NCBI GenBank assembly: GCA_903934325.1
Contig: CAIZNH010000037.1
Location: 54,077 to 118,076 of the forward strand
Reading direction: 5' to 3'
DNA from: an uncultured Alphaproteobacteria bacterium
Lineage (GTDB): Bacteria > Pseudomonadota > Alphaproteobacteria > Sphingomonadales > Sphingomonadaceae
Length of the DNA: 64,000 nt
In this document: positions 45,789 through 55,612 of the stretch, in pieces
Layout of the letters: each line of letters opens with the position of its first letter
Position numbering within the stretch: position 1 is the stretch's first letter
Translations under genes and position numbers: made by a program
Notes under the pieces: model-generated
Databases searched by the model: none
Told to the model about the DNA's origin: nothing
Seen by the model: the letters and a program-made list of their open reading frames with translations, nothing else

Positions 45789-47051
45789 TTAGCCGAGCTC
45801 GACGAGCTGCACCGAATACCCATTTGCGCGCAGGCCCTCGACCAGCCGCTCGACCTGCTCGGCATCGCGCGCCTCGCATTCGATATCGGTGATCAGGCCC
45901 TTGGCCGGCAGGGTGGTGAAGATGCGTTGGTGGTAGATCTCGATGATGTTGACGTTGTGCTCGTCGAACAGACGCATCACCCGGAACAGCGCGCCCGGGC
46001 GATCCTGCAAGGTGATCCGCAGCCGCGCAAGGCGGCCCTGACGCGCCAGATCGCGCAGCAGCACATTGGCGAGCAGGCGCGTGTCGATATTGCCGCCGCA
46101 CAGCACCAGCCCGATGGTCTTGCCGGCAAAGCGCGAGGGATTGCTGAGCACCGCGGCGAGCCCCGCCGCGCCCGCGCCTTCGACCACGGTCTTTTCGATC
46201 TGCAGCAGCAGCGCCACCGCCTTTTCGAGCGCGGGCTCGTCCACCAGCAGGATGTCGTCCACCCGCTCGGCAATCACCTTGGAGGTGAAATCGCCCGGCA
46301 CCTTGACCGCGATCCCTTCCGCCAGCGTATCGCCGCCGCAGGGCAGGCTCGCGCCCTTGATCTTGTCGAACATCGAGGGGAACAGCGCGGCCTGCACGCC
46401 CACCACCTGCATGTCCGGATTGGCTGCCTTGGCAACCGTCGCCATGCCCGAAATCAGCCCGCCCCCGCCGATCGGGGTGACGATGCAATCAAGATCGGGC
46501 TTCACCGCCAGCATCTCGAGCGCGACCGTGCCCGCGCCGGCGGCGACATGGGGATCATCGAAGGGGTGAACGAAGGTCAGCCCCAGCTCGATTTCCAGTT
46601 TGCGCGCATAGGCATAGGCCTCGTCGAAGGTCTCGCCCTCCAGCAGCACCTTGCCGCCGACGCTCTCGGTCTGCATCACCTTCACCGTCGGCGTGGGCTT
46701 GGGCATGACGATGGTGACCGGCACGCCCAGCCGGGTGCCGTGATAGCTGAGCCCTTGCGAATGGTTGCCCGCCGAGGCCGCAATCACGCCGCGCGCGCGC
46801 TGTTCCTCGGTCAGCTGCAACAGCGCATTGAGCGCCCCGCGCTCCTTGTAGGCGGCGGTGAACTGAAGGTTCTCGAACTTCAGCCAGATATCCGCACCGG
46901 TGATCTGCGACAGGGTAATCGAATGCATCATCGGGGTGTTGACCACCGCGCCGGCAATGCGCTGCGCGGCGGCGCGCACGTCGTCGATGGTGAGATCCGC
47001 CGGAGTGGCGGCGGCGCCCTTAGGGTTCGATGCTGCTAGCTGTGTCGACAT
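45789..47051 (-). CDS. ilvA: Threonine ammonia-lyase
   Basis: PLP enzyme converting threonine to 2-oxobutyrate, first step towards isoleucine. The 420-residue protein has the PLP lysine in FTAAYKERGALN, SAGNHSQGLSYHG, the phosphate loop GGGGLISGMA and a C-terminal ACT domain (about 345-420, with RITLQDRPGALFRVM). It is the short form with one ACT domain. The ATG at 47049-47051 has no strong ribosome site, and the frame remains open upstream only as an antisense shadow of the amidohydrolase gene. A catabolic (TdcB-like) role cannot be excluded. Confidence 0.92.
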   Translation of the reverse strand: MSTQLAASNPKGAAATPADLTIDDVRAAAQRIAGAVVNTPMMHSITLSQITGADIWLKFENLQFTAAYKERGALNALLQLTEEQRARGVIAASAGNHSQGLSYHGTRLGVPVTIVMPKPTPTVKVMQTESVGGKVLLEGETFDEAYAYARKLEIELGLTFVHPFDDPHVAAGAGTVALEMLAVKPDLDCIVTPIGGGGLISGMATVAKAANPDMQVVGVQAALFPSMFDKIKGASLPCGGDTLAEGIAVKVPGDFTSKVIAERVDDILLVDEPALEKAVALLLQIEKTVVEGAGAAGLAAVLSNPSRFAGKTIGLVLCGGNIDTRLLANVLLRDLARQGRLARLRITLQDRPGALFRVMRLFDEHNVNIIEIYHQRIFTTLPAKGLITDIECEARDAEQVERLVEGLRANGYSVQLVELG

Positions 47052-47189
47052 ATGTGCGCGGATTAGGCGCTCGGGCGCGCAAGGGCAATCGCCTGCGCGC
47101 GGATTTCGTATGCGCACGCAGGCGTTGGCAAGCGCGCGGCAAAGCGATAGCAAGCCCGCGCCTCCATCATCCTGCCTGCAAGGATCGCC

Positions 47190-48842
47190 ATGTTCCGCTC
47201 TGCCGCCTTTGCTTTTGCCGCCGTCTCCGCTCTCGCCCTTGCTGCGCCCGCATGGGCCGACACGCTGGTCGACAATGTCGACGGGGTGACGATCGACGAG
47301 ACCGGCAAGGTAAAGCGCTTCACCGGCCTCGTGTTCGACGAGGAAGGCAAGGTGGTGGTCGTGCTCGCGCGGGGCGAGGCGCGCCCGCAGGTCGATTACC
47401 GGCTCGATGCCAAGGGCAAGGTGATGCTGCCCGGAATGATCGACGGCCATTTGCACGTGATGGACATCGGCTTTGCCGCGCTGACGCTCGATCTGTCGGA
47501 CACCAATTCGCTCGAAGAGGCGCTGGCGAAGATCAAGGCCTTCGCTGCCGAGAACCCGGGCCGCCCGTGGATTCTCGGGCGCGGCTGGAACCAGGAGAAG
47601 TGGGGCCTCGGCCGTTTCCCGACCGCCGCCGAACTCGATGCGGTGGTGTCCGACCGCCCGGTGTGGCTCGAACGCGCCGACAACCACGCCAACTGGGCCA
47701 ACAGCCTCGCGATCACCACCGCCGGGATCACCGCCAAGACGCCCGATCCCGCTGGCGGGCGGATCATCCGCGATGCCAAGGGCGCGCCCGCCGGCGTGTT
47801 CGTCGACAAGGCGGTTCAACTGGTAGGCGCGGTGGTTCCTGCCCCGCGCCCCGAAGACCGCGATCTTGCTTTCGCCAAGGCGCAGGAGGTGCTGCTGGCC
47901 AAGGGCGTCACTGCCGTTGCCGACATGGGCACCAAGGCCGCCGACTGGACCACCTATCGCCGCGCGGGCGACGAAGGGCGCTTGCAGGTCCGCATCATGT
48001 CCTATGCCGACAGCTTCGAGACGCTGGAGCTGATGGCGGGGCCGGAACCCACCGGCTGGCTTTATGATGACCGGTTGCGGATGGGCGGGATCAAGCTGTT
48101 CCTCGACGGGGCGCTGGGATCGCGCGGGGCGAGCCTCAAGGCACCCTATGCCGACGAGCATGGCACCCGCGGCCTGCCGCTGCTCAGCCCTGCCCAGCTC
48201 AGAAACATGATGAGCCGCGCGAGCATGGACAATTTCCAGACCGCCGTTCACGCCATCGGCGATGCTGCCAATGCCGAGGTGCTGGCCGCGATCGCGGAGC
48301 TTTCCGAAAGCTACAAGGGCGATCGGCGCTGGCGCATCGAACACACGCAGATCGTCGATCCGGTGGACCTGCCCAAGCTGGGAGAGCACGGGGTGATCGC
48401 CTCGATGCAGCCGCTCCACCAGACCTCCGACCGCCTGATGGCCGAGGCGCGGCTGGGGCCGGACCGGCTGGCGGGCGCCTATCCGTGGCGCAGCGTCGTC
48501 AGTGTCGGCGGGCGGCTCGCCTTCGGCTCGGACGCGCCGGTGGAACCAGCCGACCCCTGGGCCGGGATGGCTGCCGCGATCAGCCGCACCGATGCCAGCG
48601 GACAACCTTTCGGCGGCTGGTTCCCGCAGCAGACCGTGACGCGCGAACAGGCGCTGGCAGGCTACACCTCGGGCGCGGCCTATGCGGGCTTTGCCGAGGG
48701 GCGCTTCGGCCGCCTGATCCCGGGCGAGCGCGCCGACTTCCTGCTGGTCGACCGAGATCCTCTGATGAGCGCGCCCGACGCAATCCGCGAGACGAAGATC
48801 CACGAGGTGTGGGTCGGCGGGGTGAAAGTGAAGGGCGAGTAA
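47190..48842 (+). CDS. Secreted YtcJ-like amidohydrolase
   Basis: The 550-residue product has a signal peptide (about 1-23, ending APAWA) and an amidohydrolase fold: the first metal motif MIDGHLHVMDIG (HxH), IKLFLDGALGSRGA, AVHAIGDAANAEVL, RIEHTQIVDP, and FGSDAPVEP with the late aspartate. This is the YtcJ/NfdA group (amidohydrolase 3), whose natural substrates are mostly unknown. An AAGGATCG sequence precedes the ATG. It stands alone between divergent ilvA and convergent tatC. Confidence 0.87.
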   Translation: MFRSAAFAFAAVSALALAAPAWADTLVDNVDGVTIDETGKVKRFTGLVFDEEGKVVVVLARGEARPQVDYRLDAKGKVMLPGMIDGHLHVMDIGFAALTLDLSDTNSLEEALAKIKAFAAENPGRPWILGRGWNQEKWGLGRFPTAAELDAVVSDRPVWLERADNHANWANSLAITTAGITAKTPDPAGGRIIRDAKGAPAGVFVDKAVQLVGAVVPAPRPEDRDLAFAKAQEVLLAKGVTAVADMGTKAADWTTYRRAGDEGRLQVRIMSYADSFETLELMAGPEPTGWLYDDRLRMGGIKLFLDGALGSRGASLKAPYADEHGTRGLPLLSPAQLRNMMSRASMDNFQTAVHAIGDAANAEVLAAIAELSESYKGDRRWRIEHTQIVDPVDLPKLGEHGVIASMQPLHQTSDRLMAEARLGPDRLAGAYPWRSVVSVGGRLAFGSDAPVEPADPWAGMAAAISRTDASGQPFGGWFPQQTVTREQALAGYTSGAAYAGFAEGRFGRLIPGERADFLLVDRDPLMSAPDAIRETKIHEVWVGGVKVKGE

Positions 48843-48871
48843 TATGGCGCCCCGACTATCCTGAGCTTGGG

Positions 48872-49675
48872 CTACTCTGCCGCAGCTTCCGCCGCTTCAA
48901 CCTCGCGCGCGGCCTTGTCGGCGGCGACGGCCTTTTCCTGGAAGCGCATCAGCAGCAGCGAGGCTTCGAACAGCAGCCACAGCGGCACGGCCAGCACGAT
49001 CTGCGAGCCGGGATCGGGCGGGGTGACGATCGCGGCGATGATGAAAATGCCGACAATCACATAACGCCGCGCCGCCACCATCTGCGCGCGGCTGACAATC
49101 CCGGCGCGGTGGAGCAACAACAGCAGCACCGGCAAGAGGAAGGTCAGCCCGAAGGCGAGGATGAACTGCATCACGAGGCCGAGATAATCGCCGGCGCTCG
49201 GCAGGGCCTGCACCTGAAGACCGCCCGCCTCTCCGCCAAAGCCGAGGAAGAATTTGAAGGCGACCGGCATCACCACGAAATAGGCGAGCGCTGCGCCTGC
49301 GCCGAACAGCACGGGCGTTGCGAAGAGGAAGGGCAGGAACGCCTTCTTCTCGCGCGCATAGAGCCCCGGCGCGACAAAGGCCCAGAGCTGGTTGGCGATC
49401 ACCGGAAAGCTCACCATGAAGCCGGCAAACAGCGCGACCTTGAGTTCGACGAAGAAGACTTCGGGCAGCTTGGTGAAGATCAGCTGGCCCTCGCCATCGG
49501 GGAAGGCCTGCTTGAGCGGCAGGACCAGGAGGCCGAGGATTTCGTCGGCGAAATAGAAGCAGATCGCAAAGCCCACGCCCAGCGCCAGCAGCGCGCGGAT
49601 GACGCGGGTGCGCAGTTCGATCAGGTGATCGAGCAAAGGCTGGCGGGTCTCGTCGAGATCCTTCACCTCAAACAT
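48872..49675 (-). CDS. tatC: Sec-independent protein translocase TatC
   Basis: Twin-arginine signal receptor with six membrane helices. The 267-residue product begins MFEVKDLDETRQPLLDHLIELRTRVIRALLALG, the conserved N-terminus, and includes the LFFVELKVALFAGFMVSFPVIANQLWAFVAPGLYAREK region. The start is the ATG at 49673-49675, which overlaps the last eight bases of tatB; the longer reading from 49699 would include tatB shadow. A Tat-exported unknown is encoded at 31621-32679. Confidence 0.95.
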   Translation of the reverse strand: MFEVKDLDETRQPLLDHLIELRTRVIRALLALGVGFAICFYFADEILGLLVLPLKQAFPDGEGQLIFTKLPEVFFVELKVALFAGFMVSFPVIANQLWAFVAPGLYAREKKAFLPFLFATPVLFGAGAALAYFVVMPVAFKFFLGFGGEAGGLQVQALPSAGDYLGLVMQFILAFGLTFLLPVLLLLLHRAGIVSRAQMVAARRYVIVGIFIIAAIVTPPDPGSQIVLAVPLWLLFEASLLLMRFQEKAVAADKAAREVEAAEAAAE

Positions 49676-50033
49676 CGGCGCTGCCCTTAGGCGCTTCAAC
49701 CGGCGCAGGTCTCGGTGCAGGTGCAGGATCGGCTGGCGGGGTTTCGACCGGAGGCGGCCCGGTCATCACCGGCGCGCCCGCTTCAGCTTCGGTGAGCGCG
49801 GCAGAACGGCGCATGATTTCCTCGTTCTGCGCCTTCCACTTCTTTTCCATGTCCTCCAGCTCGGCCTCACGCACCATGGCGTCGATGCCGGAGCGGAAAT
49901 GGGCCGACATGCGGCGCATCTTGCCGATCCAGCGGCCCGCCGTGCGCATGGCGAGCGGCAGGTCCTTCGGCCCGATCACGACGACCGCGACGATCAGGAT
50001 GACCAGCAGTTCTCCGATGCCGATGTCGAACAT
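49668..50033 (-). CDS. tatB: Sec-independent protein translocase TatB
   Basis: Single N-terminal membrane helix (MFDIGIGELLVILIVAVVVIGPKDLP), an amphipathic helix and a charged, Pro/Ala-rich C-terminal tail; 121 residues. The Glu8 in the membrane helix and the IGPKDLP hinge are typical for TatB (TatA lacks both). It lies 42 bases downstream of tatA and overlaps tatC. Confidence 0.93.
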   Translation of the reverse strand: MFDIGIGELLVILIVAVVVIGPKDLPLAMRTAGRWIGKMRRMSAHFRSGIDAMVREAELEDMEKKWKAQNEEIMRRSAALTEAEAGAPVMTGPPPVETPPADPAPAPRPAPVEAPKGSADV

Positions 50034-50075
50034 GACAAGGTGCGGCCGCGCCGCCTCCTAACGAGGGGCGAGGAA

Positions 50076-50318
50076 TCAGGCGCCGGTGGTGTCGGTCTTG
50101 TCGGCCGGAGTGGCCGTTTCCGCCGGAGCGGCAGGCGCTGCCGGAGGCTCGATCCGGGCCGCCTTGGTGACGGTGTCCTCGGTTTCGTTGAGGCCCTTCT
50201 TGAAGCTCGAAATGCCCTTGCCGAAATCGCCCATCATCTCCGAGATGCGGCCGCGTCCGAACAGCACAAGCACGATCACGAGCACGATGACCCAGTGCCA
50301 AATCGAACCAATACCCAT
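50076..50318 (-). CDS. tatA: Sec-independent protein translocase TatA
   Basis: An 80-residue pore-forming Tat component: [35 protein letters not shown] has the short membrane helix, the FGRG hinge and the amphipathic helix. The start is the ATG at 50316-50318, with GGAG upstream; a longer frame to 50342 has no support. First gene of tatABC, 122 bases after scpB, so it may have its own promoter. Confidence 0.94.
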   Translation of the reverse strand: MGIGSIWHWVIVLVIVLVLFGRGRISEMMGDFGKGISSFKKGLNETEDTVTKAARIEPPAAPAAPAETATPADKTDTTGA

Positions 50319-50440
50319 TGTCTCAACTCCTGAACTGCGCACCGGGGGATCAGGCCTTGTCAGCCGGGGCGGCGCATGACCGGGCCAGACCCCGGCGGGT
50401 TACAACGCAGCATTTAGGACAAGCCTTCGCGAAATGCGAG

Positions 50441-51067
50441 TCAGTCCGCCAAATTCTCGTCGTCCCCGCTATCGCTTTCGTCGGGTTCCTCGTCCGGCTC
50501 GAAGCGCATCTGCGCCTCCAGCGCCTCGTCGACCGGATCGAGCAGGCCGGCGGCGCGCAATTCGTCGATCCCGGGCAGGTCGCGGCGGCTTTCAAGGCCG
50601 AAATGATCGAGGAAGGTCGGCGTGGTGGCGTAGATCACCGGACGGCCGGGTACCTCGCGGCGGCCCGCAGGACGGATCCAGCCGGCCTCCATCAGAACGT
50701 CCAAGGTGCCCGCACTGGTCTGCACGCCGCGAATGGATTCGATTTCGGCGCGGCTGACGGGCTCGTGATAGGCGATGATCGCGAGCACTTCGGTCGCCGC
50801 ACGACTGAGGCGGCGGACCTGCTCCTTCTCGCGGCGCAGCAGGTGCGCAAGATCGGGCGCGGTCTCGAAATGCCAGCGGCTGGCGCGCTCCACCAGATGC
50901 ACGCCGCGCGCGATGTAATGGGGCTGCAAGCTGGCCAGTGCGGCGCGCACATCGGCAGGCTCCAGCCCGCCGAGATGGGCAGCCAGCGCCTCGACCGTCA
51001 TGGGCTCCTCGGCGGCGAACAAAGTCGCCTCGATCGCGCGTTCGAGGGTGCCCAACTCTTCGCTCAC
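50441..51067 (-). CDS. scpB: Segregation and condensation protein B
   Basis: Winged-helix kleisin partner of the SMC-ScpAB condensin, which is loaded at ParB-parS. The 208-residue product has LGTLERAIEATLFAAEEPMTVEALA at the start, EVLAIIAYHEPVSRAEIESIRGVQTSAGTLDVLMEAGWI in the centre and an acidic C-terminal tail. It starts with GTG at 51065-51067, which overlaps the scpA stop (GTGA). The frame upstream is scpA shadow. Confidence 0.93.
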   Translation of the reverse strand: MSEELGTLERAIEATLFAAEEPMTVEALAAHLGGLEPADVRAALASLQPHYIARGVHLVERASRWHFETAPDLAHLLRREKEQVRRLSRAATEVLAIIAYHEPVSRAEIESIRGVQTSAGTLDVLMEAGWIRPAGRREVPGRPVIYATTPTFLDHFGLESRRDLPGIDELRAAGLLDPVDEALEAQMRFEPDEEPDESDSGDDENLAD

Positions 51068-51855
51068 GCGGCAACCCCCTGCTTCAGGCGGCGGATACGC
51101 AAGGGGGCAAAGGTGCCGTCCTGATCGAGTTCGGCGGTCCCTCGCTTGGCCAGCTCCAGCGCCGCGACAAAGCTCGATGCCAGCGCCGAACGCTTGAGTT
51201 CGGGCGAGGCATGGGGCGGCAGGAAGTCGCGGATCTCCATCCATTCGAGCGTCACGCCGAGCATCGAGGACACGCGTTCCAATGCGGAATCGAGCGTCAT
51301 CACCGGGCGGTTCGCCACGTGGTAGATGCGCGGCGCGGTGCGCGCCTTGACCTGCCCATAGGCCTGCATCAGCGCGAACATGTCCGAGCGCCACAGGATC
51401 TTGCGGTCGGTGCGCAGGCCCTCAGGGCTCCCGCGCAGGAAGACATCGCGCCCGATCCGGTCGCGCGCCATCAGCCTTGCGGCCGCCTCGCGCATCGCGC
51501 CGAGGCGTTGCAGGCGGATCTGGAGGCGCAGCGCGAGTTCTTCGGGGCTCGGGTCTTCCTGCTCGTCCTTGGGCAGCAGCAGCGCCGATTTGAGATAGGC
51601 GAGCCAGGCCGCCATCACTAGGTAATCGGCGGCGAGTTCCAGCTTCAGCGTGCCGGCCTTCTCGATATAGCCGAGGTACTGGTCCACCAGCGCAAGGATC
51701 GAAATCTGGCGCAGATCGACCTTCTGCCGCCGCGCCAGATCGAGAAGCAGATCGAGCGGGCCTTCCCAGCCATCGAGCGCGATGTAGAGCGCGTCCGTGT
51801 CCGGCTTGGCCGGATCGGGCGGCGGGAACATGAAGGGCTGATCGAGATCGCTCAT
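51064..51855 (-). CDS. scpA: Segregation and condensation protein A
   Basis: Kleisin subunit that bridges SMC heads. The 263-residue protein has the diagnostic N-terminal WEGPLDLLLDLARRQKVDLRQISILALVDQYL and YLVMAAWLAYLKSALLLPK segments. Its ATG overlaps the nagZ stop (ATGA). In this window it is linked by function to the two parS sites, where condensin is normally loaded. Confidence 0.94.
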   Translation of the reverse strand: MSDLDQPFMFPPPDPAKPDTDALYIALDGWEGPLDLLLDLARRQKVDLRQISILALVDQYLGYIEKAGTLKLELAADYLVMAAWLAYLKSALLLPKDEQEDPSPEELALRLQIRLQRLGAMREAAARLMARDRIGRDVFLRGSPEGLRTDRKILWRSDMFALMQAYGQVKARTAPRIYHVANRPVMTLDSALERVSSMLGVTLEWMEIRDFLPPHASPELKRSALASSFVAALELAKRGTAELDQDGTFAPLRIRRLKQGVAA

Positions 51856-52874
51856 GCAGCAGCGCCCGCAAGCGCCAGCAGCGCGTCGCGCTTGGCCAGC
51901 AGTTCGACCTGTTGAGGCGCAATTTCAGGGGCAACGCGGGTGGGTGCTAGGGCGCGGTCGAGCCGCGCGGCGGTCGCAGCCGACATGGCGGGGAGCACCG
52001 CGCAGATGCCCTCCATGTCGTCCATCTTCGCCCAGCAATTGAGGATGATGTCGCAGCCCGCTGCATGGGCGCGCGCGGCGCGTTCAGGGATGGTGCCGCC
52101 CAGCGCCTCCATGTCGATATCATCGGTCAGCAACAGGCCGTCAAAGCCGATGCTCCCGCGGATCACATCGCGGATGATCGCGGGCGAAAGCGTCGCCGGA
52201 TTGTCCGCGTCCCACACAGGGAACACGAGGTGCCCCGTCATCCCGATCAGCGCATGATTGAGCGTCCGGAACGGGGCGAGATCATCCTCCAGCTCCACCG
52301 CGCTGGCCGAGACTGTCGGCAGGGCCTTGTGGGTATCAACGTCCGTCCGGCCATGCCCCGGCATATGCTTGATGCAGCCGGTCACGCCGCCAGCCGCCAG
52401 CCCTTCGAGCACGGCGCGGCCAAGGGCTGCGACCTGCATGGGATCAGCCCCGAAAGCGCGGTCCCCGATCACGTCATGCGCGCCGGGAATACGCAGATCG
52501 AGCGGCGGGTGGTAATCGACCGTGATGCCCATCGCCGAGAGTTCGAGCCCCATGGCGGTGGCATTGGCCCGCGCCGCCTCGATCGCGCTGGCGGGCGCAA
52601 TGTCGTAGAGGCGGGCAAAGGCCTCTCCGGCGGGGTAAGGCGACCAGTGCGGCGGACGCAGGCGGGCAACGCGGCCGCCTTCCTGATCGATCGAGACCAG
52701 CAGGTGCTCGCGCCCGTGGATGGACCGCAGATCATCGGTGAGCGCGCGCAATTGCTGCGGGTCCACGCAGTTGCGGCCGAACAGGATATAGCCCGCCGGA
52801 TCGGCCTCGCGGAAGAAGGCGCGCTCGTCAGCGGTAAGGTGCGGGCCGCCGAGGCCGAAGATCGCCGGAATCAT
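51852..52874 (-). CDS. nagZ: Beta-N-acetylhexosaminidase (peptidoglycan recycling)
   Basis: GH3 enzyme that removes GlcNAc from recycled muropeptides in the cytoplasm. The 340-residue product has VSIDQEGGRVARL, the catalytic-loop motif KHMPGHGRTDVDTHKALP and LLTDDIDMEAL, matching NagZ. No signal peptide is present. It is placed between the SPOR-domain gene and scpA, as in many alphaproteobacteria. The Asp-His dyad of NagZ is visible in the DTH tripeptide. Confidence 0.93.
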   Translation of the reverse strand: MIPAIFGLGGPHLTADERAFFREADPAGYILFGRNCVDPQQLRALTDDLRSIHGREHLLVSIDQEGGRVARLRPPHWSPYPAGEAFARLYDIAPASAIEAARANATAMGLELSAMGITVDYHPPLDLRIPGAHDVIGDRAFGADPMQVAALGRAVLEGLAAGGVTGCIKHMPGHGRTDVDTHKALPTVSASAVELEDDLAPFRTLNHALIGMTGHLVFPVWDADNPATLSPAIIRDVIRGSIGFDGLLLTDDIDMEALGGTIPERAARAHAAGCDIILNCWAKMDDMEGICAVLPAMSAATAARLDRALAPTRVAPEIAPQQVELLAKRDALLALAGAAA

Positions 52875-52941
52875 GCATGCAGCCTTGCAGGCAAGCCCGC
52901 ATCAGGCAAGCGGGCTAACCATCCGGAGCGGGGAAAAGCGC

Positions 52942-53643
52942 CTACTTGACCTGGCAATCGAGCCCGTCGGCCTTGAGCGCGCCGCACAGGCGCTCGGCCT
53001 CGGCGCGGCTGCCGGCGACGGCCTGCAGGCGGAACACCGTGCCGATATCCACCTTGCCCTCGATCACGCGGTGCTTCACGCCGGTCAGCGCATCGGTGCG
53101 GCGGGCGAGATCGACCCAGCCCTGTTCGGCCCGGGCGCGCGAGGAATAGGCGGCGAGCTGCACGCCCACGCCCGACATATCGACCGGCGCGGCAGAGGCG
53201 GCGGGCTTGGCGGCGGCAGCAGCGGTCGCCGAAGCGCTCGGCGCAGGCTTGGGCGCGGCGGGCTTGACCGCAGGTTCGCCCACGACAGCCTCGGTCGAAG
53301 CCCCCTCGCCCACCAGCGGCGCGATATTGCCCGTGCCGGCAAACTGCTTGCCGCCCGGATCCTCGGGACGCTCCTTGATCGGACCGGCAGGCGCTTCGAT
53401 GATGCTGCCATCGGCCACCGCCTCGACGTTGGCCGAGCGGTTCGTGACGAACCACACCGCACCCACGACCACTGCGAGCAGCAGCATCAGCACGCCCGCA
53501 AAGCCGAGGATCTGGCCCATGTCGAGCCCGCCTGCGTCCTCGTCCTCGGCATCGGATTCCAGCCACGGCAGATTGTCCGTGTCGGCCAGATCAAGCTCGC
53601 CGTCGAAGCCGTCCAGCTCCTCGTATTCCGCATCGACCATCAC
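52942..53643 (-). CDS. SPOR-domain membrane protein
   Basis: The 233-residue product has an acidic cytoplasmic N-terminus (about 1-45), one membrane helix (about 46-67, LGFAGVLMLLLAVVVGAVWFVT), an Ala/Pro linker, and a C-terminal SPOR domain (about 150-233, VGVQLAAYSSRARAEQGWVDLARR and VAGSRAEAERLCGALKA). SPOR domains bind denuded septal glycan, so septal localisation is likely. It lies 27 bases after argS and 67 before nagZ. Confidence 0.87.
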   Translation of the reverse strand: MMVDAEYEELDGFDGELDLADTDNLPWLESDAEDEDAGGLDMGQILGFAGVLMLLLAVVVGAVWFVTNRSANVEAVADGSIIEAPAGPIKERPEDPGGKQFAGTGNIAPLVGEGASTEAVVGEPAVKPAAPKPAPSASATAAAAAKPAASAAPVDMSGVGVQLAAYSSRARAEQGWVDLARRTDALTGVKHRVIEGKVDIGTVFRLQAVAGSRAEAERLCGALKADGLDCQVK

Positions 53644-53670
53644 GACACCACCAGCCCCCCAAAGGCCAAA

Positions 53671-55419
53671 TTACATGCTTTCCACCGCCTCGACGCCGAG
53701 CACGCCGAGGCCATTGCGGATCACTTGCCCGATTGCCTGCGCAAGGAAAAGCCTCGCCGCGGTCAGTTCGGTGTCTTGTTCCACGATGAAGCGCTTTTCC
53801 GGACGGTCATTACCGAGGTTCCAGTAGGAATGGAGATCGGCGGCCAGATCGTAGAGATAGAAGGCGATCCGGTGCGGCTCGCGCGCACGCGCGGCGGCTT
53901 CGATCTCGCGCGGGAACTGCGCGGCGCGGGCGACGAGCGCGAACTCCTCCGCCCCGAGCCTGCCCAGCGCGGCGTCGGACGGGGTCACGCCCAGATCGGC
54001 GGCCTTGCGCAGCGTCGAGCGGATCCGGGCATGGGCATATTGCACATAGAACACCGGATTGTCCTTCGAGGCTTCGACCACCTTGTCGAAGTCGAAATCC
54101 ATCTGCGCATCGGGCTTGCGGGTGAGCATGGTGAAGCGCACCACGTCCTTGCCGACCATCTCGACCACATCCGCCAGCGTCACGAAATTGCCGGCGCGCT
54201 TCGACATCTTGAAGGGCTGGCCGCCCTTCATCAGCTGCACCATCTGGACAAGCTTGACCTCGAAGGGCTTCGGCGCCGCGCCATCGGCACTGGTCAGCGC
54301 GGCGACGGCAGCCTTGATCCGTTTCACCGTGCCGGCATGGTCCGCACCCCAGATATCGACCAGCGCGTCGGCATCCTGCGCCTTCTGGAAGTGGTAGGCG
54401 AGGTCCGCGCCGAAATAGGTCCACGCGCCGGAGGACTTCTTGATCGGGCGATCCTGATCGTCGCCGAACTTCGTCGAGCGGAACAGCGGCAGCGAGACCG
54501 GCTCCCAGTCCTCGGGCGGGGCCTTGCCCTTGGGCGCTTCGAGCACGCCGTCATAAACGAGATCATGCGCGCGCAGCCACGCCTCGGCGGCATCGACCTT
54601 GCCCGAGGCCTGCAATTCGGCCTCGGAGGAGAACAGGTCGTGCGCGATGCCGAGCGTCGCCAAGTCCTCGCGGATCATGTCCATCATCGCCGCGACCGCG
54701 CGGGTGCGGAAAAGGATCAGCCAGTCGGCCTCGGGCGCAGCGGCATATTGATCGCCGAACTCGGCGGCGAGCGCCTCGCCCACGGGTTTGAGGTATTCGC
54801 CGGGGTAGAGGCCTTCGGGGATGGTGATTTCCTCGCCCAGCGCCTCGCGGTAGCGCAGGTGCACCGAGCGGGCGAGCACATCGACCTGCGCGCCCGCATC
54901 ATTGACGTAATATTCCTTGGTGACCTTGTGGCCCGCAAATTCGAGCAGCCCGGCCAGCGCATCGCCCACCACCGCGCCGCGGCAGTGACCCATGTGCATC
55001 GGGCCGGTGGGGTTGGCCGAGACGTATTCGACATTGACGCGCGTGCCACCGCCCATCCCCGAGCGGCCATAATCGTTGCCGAGCTGCGCGATGGCAGCGA
55101 GCTCTTCCAGCCATGCCACGGGCGCAAGGCGCAGGTTGATGAAGCCGGGTCCGGCAATCTCGGCGCTGGTGATCGCGGGGTGAGCCGAAAGCTTGGCGGT
55201 GATCGCCTCGGCCAGTGCGCGCGGGTTCAGCCCGGCGGGCTTGGCCAGCACCATCGCGGCATTGGTCGCCAGATCGCCATGCGACGGATCGCGCGGCGGC
55301 TCGAGCGTGACGTTGGCAAAGGACGTGCCGGCAGGCAGCGTGCCCTCGCCGACCAGCTCGGTCAGCACTGTGTCGATCAGCGCCGCATAGGCGGCGTAAA
55401 GGGTCTTGGGTTGGGTCAT
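53671..55419 (-). CDS. argS: Arginyl-tRNA synthetase
   Basis: Class I aminoacyl-tRNA synthetase. The 582-residue protein has the HIGH-equivalent HMGH in [18 protein letters not shown], the KMSKS equivalent [10 protein letters not shown], and a DALR anticodon-binding domain at the C-terminus ([31 protein letters not shown]). ATG at 55417-55419 (MTQPKTLYA) is the natural start; the frame extends 38 codons upstream through a REP-like repeat, which yields the spurious LPGLDPGPR extension. Confidence 0.96.
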   Translation of the reverse strand: MTQPKTLYAAYAALIDTVLTELVGEGTLPAGTSFANVTLEPPRDPSHGDLATNAAMVLAKPAGLNPRALAEAITAKLSAHPAITSAEIAGPGFINLRLAPVAWLEELAAIAQLGNDYGRSGMGGGTRVNVEYVSANPTGPMHMGHCRGAVVGDALAGLLEFAGHKVTKEYYVNDAGAQVDVLARSVHLRYREALGEEITIPEGLYPGEYLKPVGEALAAEFGDQYAAAPEADWLILFRTRAVAAMMDMIREDLATLGIAHDLFSSEAELQASGKVDAAEAWLRAHDLVYDGVLEAPKGKAPPEDWEPVSLPLFRSTKFGDDQDRPIKKSSGAWTYFGADLAYHFQKAQDADALVDIWGADHAGTVKRIKAAVAALTSADGAAPKPFEVKLVQMVQLMKGGQPFKMSKRAGNFVTLADVVEMVGKDVVRFTMLTRKPDAQMDFDFDKVVEASKDNPVFYVQYAHARIRSTLRKAADLGVTPSDAALGRLGAEEFALVARAAQFPREIEAAARAREPHRIAFYLYDLAADLHSYWNLGNDRPEKRFIVEQDTELTAARLFLAQAIGQVIRNGLGVLGVEAVESM

Positions 55420-55464
55420 CGTGGTCTCGTGCGGATTTGCGCGGATGCAAAGAAGCAAGCGGGG

Positions 55465-55483
55465 TCCCGGGTCAAGCCCGGGA
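55465..55483 (+). repeat. REP-like palindromic repeat, copy D
   Basis: TCCCGGGTCAAGCCCGGGA, preceded by GGGG, identical in its 19-base core to copy C at 23768-23786. It lies 46 bases upstream of the argS start codon, between argS and a lipoprotein gene. Confidence 0.85.
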
Positions 55484-55507
55484 AGGCGTAGGATTGAAAT
55501 CCCCTCT

Positions 55508-55612
55508 CGACGCCGCAGGCGTCGCGAGCGCAAGCGCGCGAGCCGCAGGCGCCCCGTAGCGGAGCGGAGGGAACAGCACCGAGGACGCGGGCGCGGAGGC
55601 GCCCGCGAAAAA
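55508..55612. repeat. Cluster of GC-rich hairpins between lipoprotein gene and argS
   Basis: CGACGCC-GCA-GGCGTCG (55508-55524) is a perfect 7-bp hairpin, followed by further CGCAGGCG-type and GCGGGCGCGGAGGCGCCCGC hairpins. No T-run terminates the cluster. It lies downstream of the lipoprotein stop at 55613 on the minus strand and may act in transcript end formation or stability. Confidence 0.5.

Noticed and set aside
47052..48803. Upstream extension of the ilvA frame to 1004 codons
   Set aside because: The extra part is antisense to the amidohydrolase gene; ilvA has a natural start at 47051.
55420..55533. N-terminal extension of ArgS containing LPGLDPGPR
   Set aside because: This is translation of the REP-like repeat; the known family start is at 55419.
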